In this document: positions 57,245-64,000 of the stretch, piece after piece
How the letters are laid out: every line of letters begins with the position of its first letter
How positions within the stretch are numbered: position 1 is the first letter of the stretch
Notes under the pieces: model-generated
The model's input: the letters and a program-made list of their open reading frames with translations, nothing else
What the model was told of the DNA's origin: nothing
Database searches by the model: none
Assembly (NCBI GenBank): GCA_963789565.1
Contig: CAWBKX010000002.1
Location: forward strand, 2,418,001-2,482,000
Length of the DNA: 64,000 bases
Direction of reading: 5' to 3'
DNA from: CALAGB01 sp963789565
GTDB lineage: Bacteria > Chloroflexota > Chloroflexia > Thermomicrobiales > Thermomicrobiaceae
Program-made: the position numbers and the translations under genes

Positions 57245-59347
57245 TTATAGGAGTTGTGCAATGCGGCGGGCCGCGCGCGTCGCGGCACCGTCGACGTGTG
57301 GCAGATAGCCACTGGTGTCCGCACTCAGGTTATCCAAAATGGCTTCCGCCAGCGACTCCGGTGTGAGCGCATCGTAGTCAAGTCGCGTTCCAGCGTGGTA
57401 GCGATCGAGCCGGTGCGCTACGTGATAGACCTGCTCGCAATGATCCCGAATCGGCACGTAGATGAACGGGCGTCGACTGACCGTCAATTCCATCGTCGTG
57501 CTGAGTCCGCCTTGCACCAGCGCCAGATCGCAGACCGCCAGGTGCTCGTAGAGGTTGTGGACGTAGCCGACAATGTCCAATCCAACGCTGCGCGGCAACT
57601 GAGAGGTTTCAACGCGCGGACCGGCGACCGCGACACAGTGAACTTCAGGGCGTTCGCGATGGACCAGTGGCCAGGCCTGCATGACTTTGCGCAGCAGTGA
57701 CGTGCCGACGCCCGTGCCGCCAACCGTCAGGATGACGAGGGGCTGGTCTGGGTCGTACCCCAAGCGCCTTCGCACGCTCGCCTTATCAACATAATCATTC
57801 GGGTCGAACGCCGTGACGTAACCGATGGCGTCGAAGTGCTCGTGCGTCCAATCGGGGATGGACGGCAGGCTGGGTCCGAAGCGCTCCGGCAACAGGTCCT
57901 CGTAGCTGCCGAAGTAGAGCGAACGGTCGCGCACCGCGGGGAATCGTTTGACCTGCTCGATCATCTGCGCGTTGTAATCGGCAGTCAGCATGGCCTCGCG
58001 CGATGAAGTCGATCGATCGATCGGCATCCATCCGACGAAATCGGTCATGAAGACATACGGAGCGGATTTGAGCTCCGGATTCTCGTGCAAGAAGTGATCG
58101 ACCTCCCAGGCCTCGTCACCGATCCAGAGATCGTAGGGTGTCTCGCGCACGGCGTCGAGGAAGACCATGAAATTGGCGAGCAGGATCTCGTCCATATCGC
58201 GAAACGCCTGGAAGCAGTGTAGGTGGTGCTCGTGTGCGGCGCGTTCCCAGTGCGTCGACTCACTCGCGAGCAGACTGCTCATGGGATGTATGCGTTCACC
58301 GGAGCGCTCCAATACTGTCGTGACGGGGTGCTGCGCTAGCCATTCGATCTGCAGATCTGGCACTTCGCGACGTAGCTCGTTCGCTATGGCCAGACCGCGC
58401 TGGACGTGGCCCAGCCCGATGGGGCTGGAGATGAACAGAGCGCGTGGGTGAGATCGAGCGTGTCCCGGTGCCCAGTGGCGACGCGACGCTGAGATCGGAC
58501 CGAGGAAGGTATCGATCTCGAGATTGGTGCGGACGGGCTGCCGACCGTGAAGAGCGTGACTCCCTTGCTCAACCGCGACAAACTCGAAGTCGGGCCGTGC
58601 CGCTGCCATCTCCTCACTTCTGGCGAAGTCGGCGATCTGATCGCCAGTGCCGGAGATGAGCAGTACCGGGCCTTTCACTTGAGGCAGGATCTCGTCGAAT
58701 GCTTTGCGCGGCAGAAGCTCTTCATTCACCACAGAACTGATCAGAACCTCCGGAGTCGTCTCCTTACCCCAGGAGACGAAGTCGTCGATCAGTTTGGTGG
58801 AGTGCGGCTCTGAGGCGACGAGTTCAAAGAAGAAGGTCAGCCAACCGTCGAAGTCACTCCGCCAGTAATTCGCGTTCCGCTTCTGCATGCCGTCGTACGT
58901 GTCGCGCTCTTCCCAGAAGGATGGGTCTTCGGCCAGTGCCCACTCCGGCAGTACCGGATTGACCAGGATGGTCTTGTTGACGCGCTCAGGGTACGTCCCG
59001 GCCAGCCAGATGGCGTAGGTTCCGCCAAGCGACAGTCCGGCGATATCCGCGCGTTCGATCTCGAGATGGTCGAGCACTCCCACCGCGTAGTCGACGACGC
59101 GATCGACGTTGAATGCCTGCGGATCCGCGGTGCGCTCGCCACCGCCGATGCCAGGCGGGTCGAAGGTGACGACACGCCGCGTACGTGCCAGATGGGGGAT
59201 CTGCATCTTCCAGTGGCGGCTGGGAACAATCTGCCATGAAGGGAGGAGCAGGATAGGGGGTGCCGTGACGTCTCCGAAATCCTCGAAATAGACGCCGAAC
59301 TCCTGGATGGTGAGATTGCCGGACTCACGTGGTTCGAGCGCGCGCAT
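57245..59347 (-). CDS. Fusion of an alpha/beta hydrolase and a GT-B glycosyltransferase
   Basis: 700 residues. Residues 1-285 are an alpha/beta hydrolase: VVTFDPPGIGGGERT, GLSLGGTYAIW (Ser106), LLISGTGDQIADFAR and VEQGSHALHGRQP. Residues 305-700 are a GT-B glycosyltransferase of the MGT/MurG kind: ALFISSPIGLGHVQRGLAIANELRREVP, LTVGGTGVGTSLLRKV and VQGGLSTTMELTVSRRPFIYVPIRDHCEQVYHVAHRL, whose GGxST and DHxEQ mark the nucleotide-sugar site. I know of no common enzyme with this order. Both active sites look intact. It lies 29 bp downstream of the broken BTAD regulator gene, on the same strand. Confidence 0.85.
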   Translation of the reverse strand: MRALEPRESGNLTIQEFGVYFEDFGDVTAPPILLLPSWQIVPSRHWKMQIPHLARTRRVVTFDPPGIGGGERTADPQAFNVDRVVDYAVGVLDHLEIERADIAGLSLGGTYAIWLAGTYPERVNKTILVNPVLPEWALAEDPSFWEERDTYDGMQKRNANYWRSDFDGWLTFFFELVASEPHSTKLIDDFVSWGKETTPEVLISSVVNEELLPRKAFDEILPQVKGPVLLISGTGDQIADFARSEEMAAARPDFEFVAVEQGSHALHGRQPVRTNLEIDTFLGPISASRRHWAPGHARSHPRALFISSPIGLGHVQRGLAIANELRREVPDLQIEWLAQHPVTTVLERSGERIHPMSSLLASESTHWERAAHEHHLHCFQAFRDMDEILLANFMVFLDAVRETPYDLWIGDEAWEVDHFLHENPELKSAPYVFMTDFVGWMPIDRSTSSREAMLTADYNAQMIEQVKRFPAVRDRSLYFGSYEDLLPERFGPSLPSIPDWTHEHFDAIGYVTAFDPNDYVDKASVRRRLGYDPDQPLVILTVGGTGVGTSLLRKVMQAWPLVHRERPEVHCVAVAGPRVETSQLPRSVGLDIVGYVHNLYEHLAVCDLALVQGGLSTTMELTVSRRPFIYVPIRDHCEQVYHVAHRLDRYHAGTRLDYDALTPESLAEAILDNLSADTSGYLPHVDGAATRAARRIAQLL

Positions 59348-59376
59348 CGATCACCTCATCTGTTTCCAGGTGCGAC

Positions 59377-62373
59377 TTACCTCGAGTCGGCGTGATGTCC
59401 GCTCATGCCAGCCCCCTCGCCGAACAAAAGCGCGACGATCTCGTCGAGGTTCGTGACCAGATTCAACGCCTGCGGGTCTGCTTCCGAACGCTCGCTCAAT
59501 CCCTCACGTAGCCGTTGCACTCGCGCCGTGACCGCTGGGCTACTGGACGGATGCTGCGCGATACCGGAAAGGATCATCAGCGTGACCTGATGATTGTCTC
59601 GAATCCTTAGGATCTCTGCCAGTTCCACCAGGGCGTCTAGAAGGAGCGGAACGGCGCGCAGTTCATGTGCGATTCGCAACGCCTCGGTCAGATAATCCGC
59701 GGAGTCGCGTTCGGCACCCATGAGGCGAGCGACGATCCCCAGCTGGATGAGCGATTGTGCCGCTCCCCACTGGTTGTTGAGCGAGCGCCGGATTCGCAGA
59801 CTCTCTTTGTGGAGTCGCATCGCTTCCTGATACTCGTGACGCTGACCGTTCACGATTCCCACGTTGTTTAGTGCGAATCCCTGGCCGCGGGCGTCTCCAG
59901 TGGCGACAAAGATGTCGAGGCTCTCGCGCATCAAGCGCTCCGCCTCGTTGAGATCACCCTGGAGGCAAGCGACCATTCCGAGGTCGTTGAGAGAGTAGGC
60001 CAGCGCCCAATGTTCGTCGCCGCGCCTGCACATCTGGATACTCTCTTCCAGAATTCGACGTTCCTCACCCTGATCTCCCATGGCGTGCGCCTTCATCGCC
60101 AGCAAATTCAGGTTCAGCCCCACTTCGGCGAACTCAGCATGGCGCACCAGGATCTGATTGCTCCGCAAGAGGTTGGCTTCGCTTTCGATAAGGTCTCCGA
60201 CGCGCATTCGGATCGCCGCACGCCGCGCCAGCGCGCAGGCGAGCGTGACTTCGGCGCGAGGCCCCGGTGCGGACTCAGGGATGGCGATGGCGCTGTCCTG
60301 TGCCTGAGAAAGCTCGCGGTAGCGCCCCGAGACTTCATAGAAGAGCCAGATGCGTGACAAGATCTCGAGAAGCTCCACGTCTTGATCTTCCAACGCCCAC
60401 GCCCACATCGACCGAAGGTTCTCGGTTTCGGAAAGGAGCTCCTGCAGAGCTGTCACGAAGTCGCGACCTTTGAGCATATCCTCACGCACACGCAGAAACT
60501 CGACAAATTAGCGGGCGTGTACGGCGCGTGCGTCGCGACGCGCGGAGGGATCCTGGCGAAGCTTGTCCTCGGCGTATTGACGGAGAAGCTCGTGAATCTC
60601 AAATCGACCCTGCGGATTTCGCGTGAGGAATGACTTGCTCATCAACGTGAGCAGGACATGCATTGGCGCTGACGTGATCTGCTCGGCGGCATCTTTCAGG
60701 AATCCGCCTCGGAAGACGGATAGCCCCATGAAGATCTGCCGCTCCGTCTCGGTGAGCATGCGCCACGAGTGATCGAACGCCGCTCGCACGCTGCGGTGGC
60801 GCTCGGGCACGTCCCTCAGCGGCGTCGAAAGGAAGTCGAGACTCTTCTCGATCTCCTCCGCGATCTCGTGACAACTCAATAGCGGGGTCCATGCGGCGGC
60901 CAGTTCGATGCCCAGTGGCATGCCTCCCACGAGCTCGCAGGTTCGGATGATCGCCGGGAAGTCGGCCGCACGGGGCTGAAAGCTGGAATTGGCGCGCTCC
61001 GCGCTGCGCACAAAGAGCTGCACAGAGCTCGATCGCCCGATGTCGCTGGGAGCATCCATGATCGAGGGAATGTCCAGAGCCGTGACCTGAACGACGTATT
61101 CACCGTAGAGATTGAGTCGCTCTCGGGAGGTAACCACCACCTGAATGTCAGGGGCGACGGCGAGGATGTCAGAGACGACCGAAGCACCACTCAGCAGGTG
61201 CTCGAAGTTGTCAAGCACGAGCAAGAGGTCCTGATCGCGCAAGTGCTCCAGCAGCTGTTCGCGGAGGTCAGCGCCACCGTAGTCGGATAACGCACACGCG
61301 TCCGCGATCACTTGCACGATCGACTCGGCAGATGCTGTTCCTGCCAGGGGCATGAAGCGGGCTCCGTGGCGGAAGGAGTGCTCCTGATCCCGTGCCAATT
61401 GCAGCGCCAGACTGGTCTTGCCGATCCCGCCTGGACCTATCAACGTGATGAGACGGTGCTGACCGCTGGCGATCAGCGATCCAAGCTCGCTCAAGACACG
61501 TTCGCGACCAACCAGCGATCCAACTTGCGCTGGCAATGTCGAGCCTGCCGCCGAAAGTGTGCTCTCGCGGACGGCCCCGTCGGCCCCGGTCGACGCACCC
61601 TGCTCGATCTCGTTGCGCAGATCGAGCGTCTTCTGCTCGACATCGGCGCCGAGATCACGTTCGAGGATCTGTCGCACGCGATCGAAGTGGGCCAGCGCTG
61701 CCGGTCGTTGGCCGGTGCGGGCAAGCAGGCGCATTAAGCGCCGATGGCTGTCTTCTCGCCACGGATCGAGCTGGACCTGGCGCCGAAGATAGGCGATGCC
61801 ACGCTGATACTCGTACTGATATTCGAGCTGGTCGACCAGCTTCTCCAGTGCATCCACCGCCGCCTCGTGAAAGCGCTCCCGGCGCACCACCACCCATTCC
61901 TCGAACTCGGGTGAATCAGAGAGTGAGATCTGTGCCAGGAAAGGCCCGCGATACAGCTCCACCGCTTCGATGAGCCAATCCGTGCAGGTGGGGCAGGCCT
62001 GTTGATGTCGATGGACGTGTCGCTCAACGCGTTGGAGAAGCTCCCGAAAGCGATGAATGTCGATGAAGCAATCCGCATCTCGAACGAGCTGGAGCGAATC
62101 TCGTGAGGAGAGAAAGACCGGCTCGACCAGGTCACGGTCCTTGATCGACCGGCGCAGGCTCCAGAGCGCCTGGTTCAGGTTGTGGCGGGCGACCGACTCT
62201 TCCTGATCCGGCCAGAGCAGTCCCGCCAACACCTCGCGCCGCTGCGGACTGTCTGATTCGGTCGCCAGATAGGCCAGTAACGCCTGCACTTTGTCATAGG
62301 CGAATCGAACGGCCAGATCATCGCCGAGTGTGCACGTAATTGGTCAAAAGAGTGAGATAGCGAGATGTGGCAT
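59377..62373 (-). pseudogene. BTAD-ATPase-TPR regulator with two nonsense codons
   Basis: The full frame from ATG 62373 encodes 998 residues: the SARP winged helix (MPHLAISLF...), BTAD domain, NB-ARC ATPase (LITLIGPGGIGKTSLA, LLLVLDNFEHL) and TPR repeats. Codon 10 (62344-62346) is TGA, in place of Gly in SLFGP. Codon 622 (60508-60510) is TAA, probably in place of Tyr in VHARYFVEFL. Reading otherwise continues unbroken across both. A GTG at 62289 could restart translation after the first stop but loses half of the winged helix. Pseudogene, or two base errors. Confidence 0.75.
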
Positions 62374-62461
62374 CGCGGTCCCAAATCGTGGGCAAGGTCG
62401 AAACGTCGGTTCAGAGGCAATTCTAGGATTGCACGTCAATTCCGACGCCGCAACCGCCATT

Positions 62462-62504
62462 TTGACGCTCATTTGACTGGGCATTGACTCGACTTCGCTA
62501 ATCT
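62462..62504 (+). promoter_or_regulatory. SARP-type promoter: three 11-bp-spaced repeats and a -10
   Basis: TTGACGC, TTGACTG and TTGACTC start at 62462, 62473 and 62484, exactly 11 bp apart. Eight bases after the last comes TAATCT (62499-62504), a -10-like hexamer. There is no separate -35. This is the published geometry of SARP operators, and the site lies next to a BTAD regulator gene and 78 bp before the small gene at 62582. Confidence 0.6.
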
Positions 62505-62581
62505 CGACTCATCAACGTTCGACTGCCGGATCTCCCGATAGGTCCGCGTATTCAACAGGCAGGGATTGGAAAGGGGGCGTC

Positions 62582-62800
62582 ATGCAACAGACCTGCTTCT
62601 GTGGCTGGACCGGTCAAATTGAAGAGCTGCAGGTGGTCAGCGTTGGGTTCGACGAATACGCACTGCAGTGCCCGCGCTGCGGTCGGCATGACCGCTTGGA
62701 GTGGCTCTCGGAACCGCTGCGCAAGGCCGTGTTCCGATTTGCCGCGGAACGGGATGATCATGCGCGAATTGGCTCGAAGTCGCTGCTTGCACGTCGCTAG
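62582..62800 (+). CDS. Small zinc-ribbon-like protein
   Basis: 72 residues. The start after GGAAAGGGGG is convincing. TCFCGWTGQIEELQV and LQCPRCGRHDRLEW give CxC...CxxC cysteine pairs, consistent with a zinc ribbon. No family recognised. It is divergent from the BTAD regulator and carries the SARP-type promoter candidate. Confidence 0.7.
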   Translation: MQQTCFCGWTGQIEELQVVSVGFDEYALQCPRCGRHDRLEWLSEPLRKAVFRFAAERDDHARIGSKSLLARR

Positions 62801-62909
62801 GTGAGCCAGTCAGCCTGTCGACGTGTGAACGACGAACCATGTGAACCCGGCCAACCAGAGTGTGTGAACCTGATTGCCCGTGCAGAGACGAGAAGAAAGG
62901 ACAACCGCA

Positions 62910-63152
62910 ATGCCATTCGTTTCAATCAAAGTGATCGAAGGGGTTTTCACCGACGAGCAGAAGCAGCAGATGATCGACCGCGTGACCGATGCGATGCTTT
63001 CGGTTGAGGGCGAGAACATGCGGCCGGTGACCTGGGTCGTCATCGACGACAACGTCAAGAGCGGCGACTGGGGCATCGGCGGCCAGGGCGTGACGGCCGA
63101 CGCGGTGCACGCCATCCAGCAGGGAAAGGTCAAAGCTCCTACTGTTGGTTAA
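62910..63152 (+). CDS. 4-oxalocrotonate tautomerase family protein
   Basis: 80 residues. MPFVSIKVIEGVFTDEQKQQMIDRVTDAMLSVEGENMRPVTWVVIDDNVKSGDWGIGGQGV. The Pro after the start Met is the catalytic base of this family, and the rest is the beta-alpha-beta tautomerase fold. AAAGGA is 9 bp before ATG 62910, which decides the start. Confidence 0.9.
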   Translation: MPFVSIKVIEGVFTDEQKQQMIDRVTDAMLSVEGENMRPVTWVVIDDNVKSGDWGIGGQGVTADAVHAIQQGKVKAPTVG

Positions 63153-63178
63153 GCCGACCACTTAGCGCTTTCGAACCA

Positions 63179-63211
63179 GGATCCGCGTTCCAGCCGGGTG
63201 AACGCGGATCC
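63179..63211. terminator. Bidirectional terminator hairpin
   Basis: GGATCCGCGTTC (63179-63190) pairs perfectly with GAACGCGGATCC (63200-63211), 12 bp with a 9-nt loop, followed by TCTCTTAT. It lies between the convergent tautomerase and racemase-family genes and ends 4 bp before the latter's stop. Confidence 0.75.
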
Positions 63212-63215
63212 TCTC

Positions 63216-64000
63216 TTATCGCAGCAGAAAGCCCGCGCCCAGAGGATCGCGAGGATCGAGGCGGTATTCGGCTCGACCAGTGATAAAGCCAGTGCCGCTC
63301 ACTTCGGGGATGACGGCTGGCGTGTCACCAACATTGGTCGTATCCACCACGCGGCCACTGAAGACGCTTTGCGCTCCCAGGATGCTCTCGATGGCGATCG
63401 ATACGCTGTTCCCGATCTCGCCCTTTGCGTGGTGGATCGCCAGGCGCGCCGATACGCCGGTGCCGGTCGGGGAGCGATCGACTTCGGCGTTGGCGAAGAC
63501 GCAGATGTTGCGGCTGTGGTGGGCTGGATCCTCCGGCGGGCCGGTCAATATCGTTCCGTAGAGGAAGCCGAGGTCGGGATCGTCCGGATGGGTCAAGCGC
63601 ACCACCTCGTTCACGGCATGCTTGACCGCTTCACCAGCCTCGACCAGCGCGGCGGTCTGCCCCGGGACGACCTCAAGTCCCAGTCGCTCAGCTGGCAGAA
63701 CGGCGTAGAAGGCGCCGCCAAAGGCGATGTCGGTCAGCACGCGTCCGAAACCTGGTACGTCGATCTCGACATCACGCGCAGCGAGAAAGGAGGGGACGTT
63801 CAGAAATGAGACCCGCTCCACACGACCGCGCTCGTCGAGGTGTGCCGTGGCTCGCACCAATCCAGCGGGAGTGTCGAGGTTGACGGGTGCCTCCGGCTCG
63901 CTCGCCGGAAGCGTGCCTGTCTCGAACAGCGCCGAGACCAGCGCGATGACGCCGTGGCCGCACATGGTGCTGTAGCCCTCGTTGTGCAGAAAGAGGACGC
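63216..64000 (-). CDS. Proline racemase-family enzyme, trans-3-hydroxyproline dehydratase-like (N-terminus outside the window)
   Basis: At least 261 residues; the frame continues past the right edge (LFLHNEGYSTMCGHG upstream of the first ATG), so the N-terminus lies beyond. MCGHGVIAL has the first catalytic Cys. The second site reads DRSPTGTGVSARLA, with Thr where racemases and 4-hydroxyproline epimerases have Cys. This Cys/Thr pair is the signature of trans-3-hydroxy-L-proline dehydratases. It would convert the substrate to delta-1-pyrroline-2-carboxylate. Convergent with the tautomerase gene. Confidence 0.85.
   Translation of the reverse strand, partial: VLFLHNEGYSTMCGHGVIALVSALFETGTLPASEPEAPVNLDTPAGLVRATAHLDERGRVERVSFLNVPSFLAARDVEIDVPGFGRVLTDIAFGGAFYAVLPAERLGLEVVPGQTAALVEAGEAVKHAVNEVVRLTHPDDPDLGFLYGTILTGPPEDPAHHSRNICVFANAEVDRSPTGTGVSARLAIHHAKGEIGNSVSIAIESILGAQSVFSGRVVDTTNVGDTPAVIPEVSGTGFITGRAEYRLDPRDPLGAGFLLR

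Noticed and set aside
1..64000. Stop-codon reassignment as the reason for in-frame TAA, TAG and TGA
   Set aside because: All three stops interrupt different genes while every other gene ends normally at TAA, TAG or TGA, and the replaced residues differ (probably Gln, Tyr and Gly), so mutation or error is simpler.

Overview
The window is GC-rich DNA (about 60 % by eye) with dense bacterial coding, Shine-Dalgarno sites of the GGAGG type, and mostly short intergenic gaps. The mix of genes suggests a Chloroflexota bacterium close to Thermomicrobia/Sphaerobacter. It includes many alpha/beta hydrolases, M20, M14 and S9 peptidases, PHP and HAD phosphatases, LGFP-like repeat modules on a secreted glycosidase, large BTAD-ATPase-TPR regulators, and an IS4-like transposase of a type I associate with that group. 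The assignment is inference. No rRNA, tRNA or CRISPR was seen.

Layout. 1-8.7 kb holds amino-acid and peptide catabolism (RidA, a PLP dehydratase, a DapA-family lyase, an M20 dipeptidase), preceded by a broken Lrp regulator and followed by a PadR-controlled membrane protein. 8.9-12.7 kb is a more AT-rich accessory stretch with a nonsense-broken VOC gene, a haloacetate dehalogenase homologue, a frameshifted double-CXXCG (SitI6 immunity-like) gene, and small orphan genes. 12.9-24.9 kb carries a Na+/H+ antiporter and assorted enzymes, with a candidate small RNA at 17.3-17.5 kb and a frameshifted secreted glycosidase at 20.7-22.5 kb. 25.0-29.6 kb is a minus-strand two-gene lipid operon encoding two multidomain fusions: P-loop kinase + diacylglycerol-kinase-like, and acyl-AMP ligase + acyl carrier protein + PlsC acyltransferase. 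29.8-34.9 kb has regulators, hydrolases and a GT-C membrane protein. 34.9-36.4 kb is a decayed insertion sequence with terminal inverted repeats. 36.6-43.7 kb has a frameshifted M14 peptidase, a Tat-exported cysteine-rich phospholipase A2 and an S9 peptidase/hydrolase pair. 43.9-50.9 kb includes a deacetylase, a DUF389 protein, a MarR gene under tandem palindromes, FluC + DUF190, GntR and a ThiO-like oxidase. 50.9-62.4 kb contains two BTAD/NB-ARC/TPR regulators, one intact and one broken by two nonsense codons, with an unusual hydrolase-glycosyltransferase fusion beside the broken one. The right edge has a tautomerase and a proline-racemase-family enzyme with the trans-3-hydroxyproline dehydratase signature.

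Two themes cut across genes. First, direct repeats with an exact 11-bp period occur upstream of the phospholipase A2 gene and in the divergent regions beside both BTAD regulators. In two cases they end 8 bp before a -10-like hexamer, the geometry known for SARP/BTAD operators. Second, the window holds many broken genes (nonsense codons, frameshifts, truncated remnants) and at least seven intergenic hairpins of one REP-like family beginning GTA(G/C/A).
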